DNA from: UBA6136 sp964344495
GTDB taxonomy: Bacteria > Pseudomonadota > Gammaproteobacteria > Methylococcales > Methylococcaceae
Direction of reading: 5' to 3'
DNA length: 49,899 nucleotides
Assembly (NCBI GenBank): GCA_964344495.1
Contig: CAYFNI010000002.1
Location: 1-49,899, forward strand
The notes under the pieces were generated by a model that worked only from the letters and a program-made list of their open reading frames with translations, ran no database searches and was not told the DNA's origin. The translations under genes were made by a program, and so were the position numbers. Positions 8,409-16,849 of the stretch are shown piece by piece; positions within the stretch are counted from its first letter, which is position 1, and every line of letters starts with the position of its first letter.

Positions 8409-9521
8409 ATGTCCAGCGACACCCCCCATGACGACGCCCAGCCCGGCTGTTCCAACCGGCCTTCGGCCCGGCCGCTCAAAGGCCGGGGTGCGGTCTCGAA
8501 TCCGCCCGATCGCTATGCAGCCACACACATCGAGGCCGTCGATGATGGCTGGACCCCGGAGGAAAAAAGCCCCCTGAAAACGACCGTCACGACGGAAACC
8601 AGCCGCCGCATCATCAGCCGCAACCCGTCGCCGGACATCCCGTTCGATCAATCGATCAACCCCTATCGTGGCTGTGAGCATGGCTGTATTTACTGCTACG
8701 CCCGCCCCACGCATGCGTATCTCGGGCTCTCGCCGGGGCTGGACTTCGAAAGCCGGCTGGTGGCCAAACCGGACGCCGCGGAACGGCTACGGGCGGAATT
8801 AGCCCACCCGGCCTACCGGGTCACGCCGATCGCGCTCGGCGCCAATACCGACCCCTATCAACCGATCGAACGGCACTGGCGACTGACGCGTGAGGTCCTG
8901 AGCGTCCTGCAGGCCTGTCGTCATCCGGTCACGCTGACAACCAAATCGGCCCTGATCGAGCGCGACATCGACCTTCTGGGTGAGATGGCGCGTGACCGGC
9001 TGGCGCAGGTACAGATTTCCCTCACCACGCTGGATCGGTCGCTGGCCCGCACCCTCGAGCCCCGCGCGGCCAGTCCGGAGCGCCGGCTGCAGACGATCCG
9101 GCGGCTGGCGCTGGCCGGGATTCCCGTGACCGTGCTGGTCGCGCCCATCATTCCTGCCCTCACCGATGCGGAACTGGACACGATTCTGGCGGCCGCTGCC
9201 GATGCGGGCGCGACTCGCGCCGGCTACAACCTGCTGCGGCTACCACTGGAGCTGAAACAGCTGTTCGGTGACTGGCTTCAGGCCCATGCACCCGGGCAGG
9301 CGCAACGGGTGCTGAACCGCCTCAGGGACAGCCACGCCGGACAGCTGTATCGCGCCCAGTTCGGGACCCGCCAGACTGGCTCCGGCGCTTATGCCGACAT
9401 GATCCGGCAACGGTTTCAGCTACAAGCCCGACGGCTGAACCTGAAGGCGGCGTCGCTATCGTTGGAAACGGGGCTGTTTACCCGACCCAAAATCGGGCCA
9501 GAGCAGCTGGAACTGTTCTGA
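8409..9521 (+). CDS. PA0069-type radical SAM protein
   Basis: This protein of about 370 residues is a radical SAM enzyme related to spore photoproduct lyase-like proteins of the PA0069 family. The [4Fe-4S] cluster motif is C-x3-C-x2-C at about Cys89, Cys93 and Cys96 (RGCEHGCIYCYAR), preceded by SINPYRG, which is typical of the family. Later segments (GANTDPYQPIE, TTKSALIERD) fit the same family. The reaction is unknown. ATG 8409 is one choice. An in-frame ATG at 8358 is possible, but no clear ribosome site supports either. Confidence 0.85.
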   Translation: MSSDTPHDDAQPGCSNRPSARPLKGRGAVSNPPDRYAATHIEAVDDGWTPEEKSPLKTTVTTETSRRIISRNPSPDIPFDQSINPYRGCEHGCIYCYARPTHAYLGLSPGLDFESRLVAKPDAAERLRAELAHPAYRVTPIALGANTDPYQPIERHWRLTREVLSVLQACRHPVTLTTKSALIERDIDLLGEMARDRLAQVQISLTTLDRSLARTLEPRAASPERRLQTIRRLALAGIPVTVLVAPIIPALTDAELDTILAAAADAGATRAGYNLLRLPLELKQLFGDWLQAHAPGQAQRVLNRLRDSHAGQLYRAQFGTRQTGSGAYADMIRQRFQLQARRLNLKAASLSLETGLFTRPKIGPEQLELF

Positions 9522-9541
9522 ACCGGCCGCTCTTGAATGCA

Positions 9542-9568
9542 AAAAAGCCGGGACATGCCCGGCTTTTT
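9542..9568. terminator. Bidirectional intrinsic terminator
   Basis: AAAAAGCCGGG (9542-9552) and CCCGGCTTTTT (9558-9568) form a perfect 11-bp stem with a 5-base loop and T tracts on both strands. It serves both the radical SAM gene and the convergent parvulin gene. Confidence 0.93.
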
Positions 9569-9585
9569 GGTGACGGCGCCGCCGG

Positions 9586-10509
9586 TTACTTGGCAGGTGC
9601 AGCCGGCTTGGCCGGTTGTGCGGCCGGGGCTGGGGCTGCAGCCGGTGCGGCCGGCTTCGGCTCGACGGCCTTGGGCGTCTCAGCCGGCTTGGCTTCCAGC
9701 TTGTTCTCGATCTTGGCCTTGGCCTGCAGTTCAGCGATGTGGTCCTGCAGCTTCTTGGTCTGAACCATGTTGCGCAGCTGATCCTTGACCGCATCGAAGG
9801 GCGGCGGCGCCTGCTCGCGTGACTCTTCGCGCTGGATCACATGCCAGCCAAACTGACTCTTGACCGGAGTCTGGGTGGTCTCACCGTTCTTCAGTGCCAT
9901 GACGGCCTCGGAGAAAGGCTGCACCATCTGCTGCGGACTGAACCAGCCCAGTTCGCCGCCCTTGTCCTTGGAGCCCGGGTCTTTGGAGAATTTCTTTGCC
10001 AGCGCATCAAACTTTTCGCCCTTGGCCAGCTTGGCGATGATGTCCTTGGCTTCCTGCTCGCCCTCGACCAGAATGTGCTTGGCGCGGTATTCGGCATTCT
10101 TCATCGGACCCACGCGGTCGTCGTATTCCTTCTTCAGGTCTTCGTCGGTGACCTTGACGTCTTCGATGAATTCCTCCGCGCCGGCCTGCGACAGCATCAT
10201 GCGCTGGGCGTTTTCGATCTTGCCCGCCAGCTGTGGATCCTTCATCGCGTCGGTGGTCATGAGTTCCTGACTGAGCAGCTCACGCTTGATCAGTTCTTCG
10301 AGAATCTTCTCGTCCGGTACCTTGTTGGCGCCGCGGCGTTCGTTGACTTCCTTGGCCAGAATCTCGAAAGCGGTCTTGCTGATCGGCTTGCCATTCACGA
10401 TCGCGACGACCTCGCCGGTCGCAACCACCTGAGCCTGATCGGCGGGCTTGTCGCAACCAGCCAGCATCAGGGCGGAGAGAGAAGCAGAAACGAGAAGACG
10501 TTTGTTCAT
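9586..10509 (-). CDS. Lipoprotein parvulin-type peptidyl-prolyl isomerase
   Basis: This 307-residue periplasmic foldase candidate has a lipobox LMLAGC with Cys19 as lipidation site. A SurA-N-like helical region follows (VAIVNGKPISKTAFE onward). The parvulin domain spans about residues 140-235 (AKHILVEGEQEAKDI, FSKDPGSKDKGGELGWF, FGWHVIQ). The last 50 residues are a low-complexity Ala/Pro/Lys tail. It probably assists folding of exported proteins at the membrane. EpsD-like or PrsA-like roles are equally possible. It heads away from bolA with a short gap and ends at a strong terminator. Confidence 0.9.
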   Translation of the reverse strand: MNKRLLVSASLSALMLAGCDKPADQAQVVATGEVVAIVNGKPISKTAFEILAKEVNERRGANKVPDEKILEELIKRELLSQELMTTDAMKDPQLAGKIENAQRMMLSQAGAEEFIEDVKVTDEDLKKEYDDRVGPMKNAEYRAKHILVEGEQEAKDIIAKLAKGEKFDALAKKFSKDPGSKDKGGELGWFSPQQMVQPFSEAVMALKNGETTQTPVKSQFGWHVIQREESREQAPPPFDAVKDQLRNMVQTKKLQDHIAELQAKAKIENKLEAKPAETPKAVEPKPAAPAAAPAPAAQPAKPAAPAK

Positions 10510-10531
10510 GCAGTGTCCTTAGGGTTGGGGG

Positions 10532-10807
10532 TTAAGAGAATTCAAGTGGCGTCTGCGCCTTGATCATCAAGGCGTGAATATCGGTTTTCATGAGATCGCC
10601 CAGCGCCCGGTAGACCAGCTGGTGACGCTGGACCAGTGACTTGTCGGTAAAGGCATCGGCGACGATCCAGACGGAAAAATGTCCGCCGCCGCTCTGTAGC
10701 GCACCTGCATGACCTGCATGCGCGGCACTGTCGTCCTGTATGTCCAGATGCTGGGGTGCCAGTGCTGCCTGCAACAGCGCATGGATTTTTTCGACGCGTT
10801 CATTCAT
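10532..10807 (-). CDS. BolA family protein
   Basis: This 91-residue protein carries the BolA fold with the conserved stretch HFSVWIVADAFTDKS followed by RHQLVYRALGDLM. BolA proteins bind [2Fe-2S] clusters with monothiol glutaredoxin and can act as transcription regulators. The start at 10807 (MNERVEK) overlaps the preceding gene's stop by four bases. A longer frame from 10888 lies inside that gene and is rejected. Confidence 0.9.
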   Translation of the reverse strand: MNERVEKIHALLQAALAPQHLDIQDDSAAHAGHAGALQSGGGHFSVWIVADAFTDKSLVQRHQLVYRALGDLMKTDIHALMIKAQTPLEFS

Positions 10808-11106
10808 TGGGGAAAAACCTGTCGGAAGGGTTTGATGGTAACCCGCTGATAGACCCCGGCCAGTTGGTAGGGGTCGGTGTCCGCCCACTGCCGGGCAGCG
10901 GCAAGGCTGTCGAACTCGGCCACAATGAGGCTGCCGGTGAATCCGGCCGGACCGGGATCGACACTCTCGATGGCCGGAAACGGTCCCGCCAGGACCAGTC
11001 GGCCGGCAGCTTGCAGTGCCTGCAGCCGTTCCAGATGCGCCGGGCGGGCCTGCTGGCGCAGCGGCAGGCTGTCGGGGTGATCTTCGCAGACCAATGCGTA
11101 CAACAT
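10804..11106 (-). CDS. YciI-like family protein
   Basis: This 100-residue protein has the YciI fold (dimeric alpha+beta barrel). The conserved start MLYALVCEDHPDS, the RPAHLERL segment with the conserved His, and the GSLIVAEFDSLAAARQWADTD segment fit the family. The biochemical role of these proteins is not established. It lies between yciB and bolA with tiny gaps or overlaps, in the yciB-yciI-bolA arrangement common in gammaproteobacteria. Confidence 0.88.
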   Translation of the reverse strand: MLYALVCEDHPDSLPLRQQARPAHLERLQALQAAGRLVLAGPFPAIESVDPGPAGFTGSLIVAEFDSLAAARQWADTDPYQLAGVYQRVTIKPFRQVFPQ

Positions 11107-11108
11107 GG

Positions 11109-11654
11109 CTATTCCTGCTCCGATGTCGCCTCGGGCAAGTGGCGAGACAGGTAGAACGACTGCGCCAGCACGAACACCAGCGTCAGGCCGAGCATGCCGA
11201 ACAGCTTGAAATTGACCCAGTCGCTTTCTTCAAAATTGAAGGCGACGTACAGGTTGACCCCGCCGATGACGAAGAAGAAGCTGGTCCAGGCCAGATTCAG
11301 ACGCCGCCAGACCACTGCGGGCAGCTCGATCTGGCTGCTGAGCATACGCTGAATGACCGGCTGCCCGCCGATGAACTGGCTGCCGAGGAACACGATGCCG
11401 AACAACCAGTTCAGCACGGTCGGCTTCCATTTGATGAAGGTTGGGTCACGCAGAAACCAGGTCGCCCCGCCGAACACCACGATCAGCACCAGCGAGATCA
11501 GGTGCATGGTTTCAACCTTGCGCGAGCGGTACCAGGTGAACGCCACCTGCACTACCGCGCCGACGATGGCCGCCAGTGTCGCGACATAAATGTCCGCCAG
11601 CTTGTAGCCCGCAAAAAATAAAACGATTGGAAAGAAATCGACCAGGAGTTTCAT
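11109..11654 (-). CDS. yciB: Inner-membrane septation protein YciB/IspZ
   Basis: This 181-residue membrane protein has about five helices and the family start MKLLVDFFPIVLFFAGYK. The conserved KPTVLNWLFG and LNLAWTSFFF segments are visible. YciB acts in cell-envelope integrity and elongation/septation. The IspZ name for isoprenoid synthesis is historical. It is the first gene of a minus-strand operon with the YciI-like and bolA genes. Confidence 0.95.
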   Translation of the reverse strand: MKLLVDFFPIVLFFAGYKLADIYVATLAAIVGAVVQVAFTWYRSRKVETMHLISLVLIVVFGGATWFLRDPTFIKWKPTVLNWLFGIVFLGSQFIGGQPVIQRMLSSQIELPAVVWRRLNLAWTSFFFVIGGVNLYVAFNFEESDWVNFKLFGMLGLTLVFVLAQSFYLSRHLPEATSEQE

Positions 11655-11762
11655 GGATCAGAAATCAGCAATGAAGGCTCGGAACCCAGTGGATCGGGAG
11701 ATCGGTGGTCTGCAGCGATGAATGGAGGAAACCCGCAGGCACTGATGCTACCGTCCCTTCTG

Positions 11763-11768
11763 TATAAT
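11763..11768 (+). promoter_or_regulatory. Possible -10 element (TATAAT)
   Basis: A consensus TATAAT sits in an AT-rich patch (11756-11785) between divergent yciB and the DUF1244 gene, about 90 bases before the likely start codon. No good -35 element is seen at 16-18 bases. Confidence 0.35.
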
Positions 11769-11856
11769 TGCATGCATTATAGCCCAGCTTATCCCAGGTC
11801 AAGCCCTTGACCAAATGGATATCCATTCCGATCCGATGCCACACCCCGATACCCTC

Positions 11857-12177
11857 ATGACCATCGATACCCGTACCGAACTCGAAGCTGCCGCCTTTCG
11901 CCGACTGATCAAGCACCTTCAGGAGCATCCCGAGGTGCAGAACATCGAACTGATGGTCCTGGCGGACTTCTGTCGCAACTGCCTGGCCAAATGGTACAGC
12001 GCGGCGGCGGCGGAAAAAGGTCTGGACATCACGTACGCCGCAGCGCAGGAGATCGTCTACGGCATGCCCTACCCGGAGTGGAAACAGCGCTTCCAGACCG
12101 AGGCCACGCCGGAACAACTCAAGGCTTTCGACGAACGTCAACGCCGCAAGCAGGCCCAGGAACAACAGCAGCAATGA
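11857..12177 (+). CDS. DUF1244 family protein
   Basis: This small protein of about 106 residues belongs to DUF1244. It is recognised by EAAAFRRLIKHLQEHPEVQNIELM and the nearly invariant FCRNCLAKWY motif with its two cysteines, then YGMPYPEWK. Function is unknown, and the paired cysteines could bind metal. Three in-frame ATGs (11815, 11836, 11857) lack clear ribosome sites. 11857 is chosen because family similarity starts there. The Gln-rich tail ends 64 bases before nagZ, so the genes may share a transcript. Confidence 0.85.
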   Translation: MTIDTRTELEAAAFRRLIKHLQEHPEVQNIELMVLADFCRNCLAKWYSAAAAEKGLDITYAAAQEIVYGMPYPEWKQRFQTEATPEQLKAFDERQRRKQAQEQQQQ

Positions 12178-12241
12178 CCCGCACTGGCATCGCCGCCGTT
12201 TGCGGCCGTCCGTCACCCGCTACCCAACCCGATACCTGACC

Positions 12242-13261
12242 ATGGCCTTGAATTCCCTGCCCGGCCCGGTGATGCTCGACATCGAAGGCACCACCCTCAC
12301 CGACGCCGAGCGAAATCGCCTCCGCCACCCGGCTGCCGGCGGACTGATTCTGTTCCGCCGCAACTATGTCTCGCCCGAACAGATCATTGACCTCATCCGC
12401 GCCATCCGCGCCATCCGACCCGAACTACTGATCGGTGTCGATCATGAAGGCGGCCGGGTACAACGCTTTCGCGACGGATTTACCCGCTTGCCACCGGCCT
12501 CCCGCTATGCCGCAGCCAACGCGCCCGAACTGGCCGAAGCGGCCGGCTGGCTGATGGCGGCCGAACTGCGCGCCGTTGGCGTGGACTTCAGCTTCGCTCC
12601 GGTGCTGGATGTCGAATGCGGCCTCAGCCAGGTCATCGGCGACCGCGCCTTTGGCACTGACCCCGCCACCGTCGCCCGCCTGGCCGGCCGCTTTGCGCAG
12701 GGCATGCGGCGGGCTGGCATGGCCGCCGTCGGCAAGCACTTCCCGGGACACGGCGGCGTGGTCGAAGACTCGCATCTGGCCCTGCCGGTCGACCGGCGCC
12801 CCATGGCTGAACTGGACACCCATGACCTCGTCCCCTTCCGCGCACTCATGGCAGAGGGGCTGGAGGGCATCATGCCAGCGCACGTGATTTACCAACAGGT
12901 CGACGAACATCCGGCGGGCTTTTCGCCCTTCTGGATTCAAGCGATGCTCAGAGACAGACTGGGGTTTGACGGCGCCGTCTTCAGTGATGACCTGTCGATG
13001 GCGGGTGCCGCCTATGCCGGCGGCTACGTCGACCGGGCCCGGCGGGCACTCGACGCCGGCTGCGACATGGTGCTGGTCTGCAATGCCCCCGGGGCGGCGA
13101 CCGAAGTCCTCGAAGCACTGGTCGACCGGCCGAACGACCCCCGAAGCGCCGCGCGTCTGGCGCGCATGCGCGGCCGCTTTCCGATTGACCGCGCCGCCCT
13201 GCTCGCCAGTCCCGAATGGCAACAGACCGCCGCCCGCATCGCGGCACTCAACGACGCCTGA
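12242..13261 (+). CDS. nagZ: Beta-N-acetylhexosaminidase
   Basis: This 339-residue cytosolic GH3 glycosidase releases GlcNAc from anhydro-muropeptides in cell-wall recycling. Family signatures are GLILFRRNY, IGVDHEGGRVQRF, the KHFPGHGGVVEDSH loop carrying the catalytic His, and the nucleophile Asp in VFSDDLSM. ATG 12242 gives the usual length. The gene is followed after 5 bases by hpt and then a thioinosine phosphorylase, an arrangement also seen in Pseudomonas. Confidence 0.96.
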   Translation: MALNSLPGPVMLDIEGTTLTDAERNRLRHPAAGGLILFRRNYVSPEQIIDLIRAIRAIRPELLIGVDHEGGRVQRFRDGFTRLPPASRYAAANAPELAEAAGWLMAAELRAVGVDFSFAPVLDVECGLSQVIGDRAFGTDPATVARLAGRFAQGMRRAGMAAVGKHFPGHGGVVEDSHLALPVDRRPMAELDTHDLVPFRALMAEGLEGIMPAHVIYQQVDEHPAGFSPFWIQAMLRDRLGFDGAVFSDDLSMAGAAYAGGYVDRARRALDAGCDMVLVCNAPGAATEVLEALVDRPNDPRSAARLARMRGRFPIDRAALLASPEWQQTAARIAALNDA

Positions 13262-13266
13262 CACAC

Positions 13267-13818
13267 ATGAACATCACGGAAGAAATCCGCCGGGTCGCGG
13301 CCGAAGCCGACTGCCTTTTCACCCGCGACGCCATCCAGACCGCCATCCGCCGCATGGCCAGCGAGATTGAGGCCGAACTGGCCACCCACCATCCGATTGT
13401 CCTGTCGGTGCTGAACGGCGGTCTGTTTTTCACCAGTGAACTGCTCCTGCAGTTGCCCTTTCCGTTAGAACTTGACGCGATCAAGGCCGGACGCTACCAG
13501 GGCGCGACCCGTGGCAGCGAGATGCGCTGGACGCTCACGCCCAGCCTGTCACTCGCCGGTCGTAGCGTGCTGGTCCTCGATGACATTCTGGACGAAGGCA
13601 TCACCCTGGCCGAGATCGTCCGCTACTGCCGCGAGGCGGGGGCCGTCGATGTCCGCGTCGCCGTCCTGATCGACAAGCAGATCGGCCGCGATAAACCCTG
13701 CCAGCCGGATTTCGTCGGCCTGACCTGCGAAAACCGCTACCTGTTCGGCTACGGGCTGGATTACAAGAACCATCTCCGCAACTGGCCCGGCATCTATGCC
13801 TGCAAAACCGTCTACTGA
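13267..13818 (+). CDS. hpt: Hypoxanthine-guanine phosphoribosyltransferase
   Basis: This 183-residue type I phosphoribosyltransferase salvages hypoxanthine or guanine with PRPP. The PRPP motif is VLVLDDILDEGIT. The upstream LSVLNGGLFF loop and the C-terminal purine-binding PDFVGL segment fit the family. The start at 13267 follows nagZ by 5 bases. Together with the next gene, which yields hypoxanthine from methylthioinosine, it makes a purine and methylthio-nucleoside salvage unit. Confidence 0.92.
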   Translation: MNITEEIRRVAAEADCLFTRDAIQTAIRRMASEIEAELATHHPIVLSVLNGGLFFTSELLLQLPFPLELDAIKAGRYQGATRGSEMRWTLTPSLSLAGRSVLVLDDILDEGITLAEIVRYCREAGAVDVRVAVLIDKQIGRDKPCQPDFVGLTCENRYLFGYGLDYKNHLRNWPGIYACKTVY

Positions 13819-13827
13819 AACAACGTC

Positions 13828-14568
13828 ATGAGTACGCTGACAGCCATCATCGGTGGCACCGGGCTGACCCGGCTGCCGCACTTCACGATCCGCGAACGCC
13901 GTCCCATGGACACGCCCTATGGCGCGCCCTCGGCCGATCTGGTGCTGGGCCGGCTGCACGGACAGGACATCCTGTTTCTGGCCCGGCATGGCGACCCGCA
14001 CACCCTGCCGCCGCACAGGGTGAACTACCGTGCCAACCTGTGGGCACTGAAAGCTGCTGGCGCCCGCAGCATTCTGGCCGTCGCCGCCGTCGGCGGCATC
14101 GCGCCAAGTATGGTACCCGGCGCGATCGCCGTTCCCGATCAGCTGATCGACTACACCTACGGCCGTGCGCAGACCTTCTTCGAAGATGATCTCGACGCCG
14201 TCACCCATATCGACTTCTCCATCCCCTACACGCCCTGGCTGCGCGAACGCCTGCTGCACGCCGCCGAGATGGCCGCCATTCCGGTCATCGACGGGGGCGT
14301 GTATGGCTGCACGCAGGGGCCACGTTTGGAAACCGCGGCCGAGATAAGCCGCATGGAGCGCGACGGCTGCGATCTGGTCGGCATGACCGGTATGCCGGAA
14401 GCGGCGCTGGCCCGCGAGCTGGAACTGGATTACGCCTGCTGCGCCGTGGTGGCCAACTGGGCGGCGGGCAAACAGGCCGGTGAAATTACCCTGGCCGAGA
14501 TCGAAGCGAATCTGCATCAGGGCATGGCCGATCTCGATACCTTGTTGAGACACTGGCTGCAGTCATAA
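13828..14568 (+). CDS. S-methyl-5'-thioinosine phosphorylase (PNP/MTAP family)
   Basis: This 246-residue family-2 nucleoside phosphorylase has the phosphate-binding start IIGGTGL, the RHGDPHTLPPHRVNYRAN segment, the GCTQGPRLET loop and the VGMTGMPEAALARELEL segment. The Asn-to-Asp type change that favours 6-oxopurines and the position after nagZ point to methylthioinosine phosphorylase rather than MTA phosphorylase. The product hypoxanthine would be used by the preceding hpt product. Substrate preference remains an inference. Confidence 0.87.
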   Translation: MSTLTAIIGGTGLTRLPHFTIRERRPMDTPYGAPSADLVLGRLHGQDILFLARHGDPHTLPPHRVNYRANLWALKAAGARSILAVAAVGGIAPSMVPGAIAVPDQLIDYTYGRAQTFFEDDLDAVTHIDFSIPYTPWLRERLLHAAEMAAIPVIDGGVYGCTQGPRLETAAEISRMERDGCDLVGMTGMPEAALARELELDYACCAVVANWAAGKQAGEITLAEIEANLHQGMADLDTLLRHWLQS

Positions 14569-14594
14569 AGAAACATCGTCTTTTAGACGCGCGC

Positions 14595-14635
14595 AAAAAA
14601 AACCCCGCCGGCCAAAGCCCCTACCGGCGGGGTTT
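14595..14635. terminator. Bidirectional intrinsic terminator
   Basis: AAACCCCGCCGG (14600-14611) pairs perfectly with CCGGCGGGGTTT (14624-14635). Eight A residues at 14595-14602 give a strong U tract for minus-strand transcripts, so it mainly serves the polysaccharide monooxygenase gene. Confidence 0.93.
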
Positions 14636-14648
14636 GTAACGGACTGGA

Positions 14649-16073
14649 TCAGCGCATGATCCAGGCCCCCTGCCAGTCACTGCCGACGCCCGGCTCAAAC
14701 TGATTGGAACCGCTGCTCCACTGTACGCAGTAGCCGTTGTAAGGCCACGGCTTGCATTCATAGATGCGTCCGGTCTTTGGCTGCAACACGCGCGTACCGG
14801 CCTGATAGTTCCTCAAGCCATCCGGAAACACGTACTGATAGTTGCCGGAGACCGGCTCGGCAGTCAGGCTGAAGCCGATGGTTTTTTGCAACACCGCACC
14901 GCCGGCCTTGGGGACGGCCTTGACCACAAGTTGATAGCTCCCCGGTACCGCGGGGTTGATCGACAGCGTCTGCGTGAGGCTGGCCGACTCCAGGCTTGCA
15001 CTGGCATAGGCCTTGGCAACGCCGGCCGCATCATAGACATAGCTGCTGACCTCCATGGCACCCCGCACCGCCACCGTCATCTCGATGTTCGCGCTGCCGG
15101 ACTGGATCGGATAACCGGTCCCGACACCGCTCACATTCAGTTCGTAGACGCTGGCGGCTGGAGCTTTCTCAATCTGGACTTCCACCGCCGTCAGACCGCT
15201 GTCGCCCCGCACAAAGACGCTGTTTTGACCATACACCGGGTCAATGTTGCCATTGGCGCCGGTCTGGCCGGCCTTGAGCAAGGTCTGCTCGGCATTGATC
15301 TGACTCGCGAGTCGGTATGCCCAATGGGCTGCCTTGCCTTCGGTTTCGCTGGCAATGGTCACCCGCGTTTCGAGTTCCGTACGTTCACCCTGTGCATCGA
15401 ATACCCGCGTCCGGACGGCATCCCCCGGCAACAGGTCCGAGGAGGGATAGATTGTCCCCTTGGACACCCACGTCACCGGCGGCAGCGCGGCGCCATTGAA
15501 CAGGACGTCGATGACGTTGTAGAAACTCATGGCCGTATCGCCCACCTCCCAGACCGCCAGAATCACCTGATAGCCGGTGCGCGCCGGAACCTGGCACTGA
15601 TGGACGGTCGTCATCGCCGGCCGCTGCAGATTCCCGGCGGCGGTACAGAACGGGGTCAGTTCGAAAGATCCCCGCGTCAACGTCTGGTTCGGATTCCAGT
15701 CTGGACGGGTCAGGTAATACCGCCAGTTGCGGGTCACATGATTGGCCGTAAAGGTCCAGGTGAACGCCTGGACGCCGGCCGTCATCGGCGTTTTGGCCCA
15801 ACGGCTGCTGGTCTGTTCGTCCAGTTCACCAAACTGGGTCAGGCTGGCGCTGGCGAGATGGCCATCGGCTGGCCCCTGGGCAGGAAATCCGGACAATGCC
15901 TCCAGACTTTGCGGCTCCCACTGGATGGCCCCGCAGGCGCTGTTACCCCCCTGCTTGCACAGATAGCCCCGCGCCGGCGGGTTGCTGACGAACCCGTGCG
16001 CGATGGCATCGGTGCCCGTCAAAAGCCACAGGCTCAGGGCCATCAAGCGGAAAAGAAGTTTCGTATCGGTCAT
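14649..16073 (-). CDS. GbpA-like lytic polysaccharide monooxygenase (AA10)
   Basis: This 474-residue secreted copper enzyme oxidatively cleaves chitin or cellulose. The signal peptide ends at Ala25, exposing His26 of HGFVSNPPARGYLC as the N-terminal ligand of the copper histidine brace. The second His is in TANHVTRNW and the axial aromatic residue in GDTAMSFYNVID. The AA10 domain spans about residues 26-205. Two GbpA-type middle domains follow, and the C-terminal 70 residues (YECKPWPYNGYCVQW) look like a CBM5/12- or CBM73-type chitin-binding module. ATG 16073 has AGGA at good spacing. A second ATG at 16091 is possible. Confidence 0.92.
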   Translation of the reverse strand: MTDTKLLFRLMALSLWLLTGTDAIAHGFVSNPPARGYLCKQGGNSACGAIQWEPQSLEALSGFPAQGPADGHLASASLTQFGELDEQTSSRWAKTPMTAGVQAFTWTFTANHVTRNWRYYLTRPDWNPNQTLTRGSFELTPFCTAAGNLQRPAMTTVHQCQVPARTGYQVILAVWEVGDTAMSFYNVIDVLFNGAALPPVTWVSKGTIYPSSDLLPGDAVRTRVFDAQGERTELETRVTIASETEGKAAHWAYRLASQINAEQTLLKAGQTGANGNIDPVYGQNSVFVRGDSGLTAVEVQIEKAPAASVYELNVSGVGTGYPIQSGSANIEMTVAVRGAMEVSSYVYDAAGVAKAYASASLESASLTQTLSINPAVPGSYQLVVKAVPKAGGAVLQKTIGFSLTAEPVSGNYQYVFPDGLRNYQAGTRVLQPKTGRIYECKPWPYNGYCVQWSSGSNQFEPGVGSDWQGAWIMR

Positions 16074-16264
16074 CGACAGCGTCCTCGTCATGGGGAAAGG
16101 GCTGCCGGACGGCGCTGATTGGCGTCAAGGATGTGAGTCGTGCCCGCCCGGCTGCGCCACATTGGACGAAATCGACCTGAATTCAGGCTGAATCCATGAC
16201 CACTGGCGCGCCCGCCTCGCGGACAATCCGCTCAGCGCCCTGCCAGTCGGGCGGGACACCCCGC

Positions 16265-16741
16265 TTACCCGCAGCCGCCGACCATGACCTTGACCACGGT
16301 TTGGGTGCCGAAATAGCCACTACCGGTCTCGGCAATGGCGAGTACCGGGCCCGAGTCATTGAGTTTAAGCCGTAATGACACCCAGGCGTCTGCACCCGGC
16401 GCAAACTGAAATTCGGCCAGCAACGGGCCGGGATTTTTCTCGGCAAAGATCAAAATACGGCGCGTATCGGGCAGTCGGCTTTCAACGGTCACCGGCACGA
16501 TGGCACCGTTTTCAGCGAGAGGGGGGAGTTCCAGCCGGACGGCATCGCTGGCCTGCCACCCCTGCCCCTTGAGCGCCGCCGCCAGTGCCTGCTCAAGGCT
16601 GCCGGCGACGGGGAACGACGGCCCTGCCGCCGGCAAGGCACGGCGGCGCGCCGCAGCGGCCGCCAGCCACCCCGGACCGAGGCTGGCCAGCAGGGTCAGG
16701 AGACGCAGGAAGCGGCGGCGGTGAGGCTGAAGCGGAAGCAT
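16265..16741 (-). CDS. soxY: SoxY-like sulfur carrier protein
   Basis: This 158-residue periplasmic protein has a twin-arginine signal (RRRFLRLLTLLA, residues 8-19). It ends in the SoxY swinging-arm sequence VMVGGCG with the penultimate Cys that carries the sulfur substrate in the Sox thiosulfate-oxidation system. Canonical SoxY ends GGCGG, so one Gly is missing here. The mid-region (PVTVESRLPDTRRILIFAEKNP) is typical of the SoxY fold. The partner soxZ lies divergently rather than downstream, and no other sox gene is in the window. A role as an orphan sulfur carrier is possible. Confidence 0.85.
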   Translation of the reverse strand: MLPLQPHRRRFLRLLTLLASLGPGWLAAAAARRRALPAAGPSFPVAGSLEQALAAALKGQGWQASDAVRLELPPLAENGAIVPVTVESRLPDTRRILIFAEKNPGPLLAEFQFAPGADAWVSLRLKLNDSGPVLAIAETGSGYFGTQTVVKVMVGGCG

Positions 16742-16849
16742 GATCGGGTGCGGATGGAGCCTGCAAGACTTGGAGCAGCAGCGCGGGTTTGACGTCAAGC
16801 CGATGAGGCCGTTATGGTGCCGACGGTCGCATCAACTCCTGACGGCATT

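Noticed and set aside
14886..16118. A 410-codon open frame on the plus strand
   Set aside because: It is antisense to the LPMO gene, with composition typical of a shadow frame.
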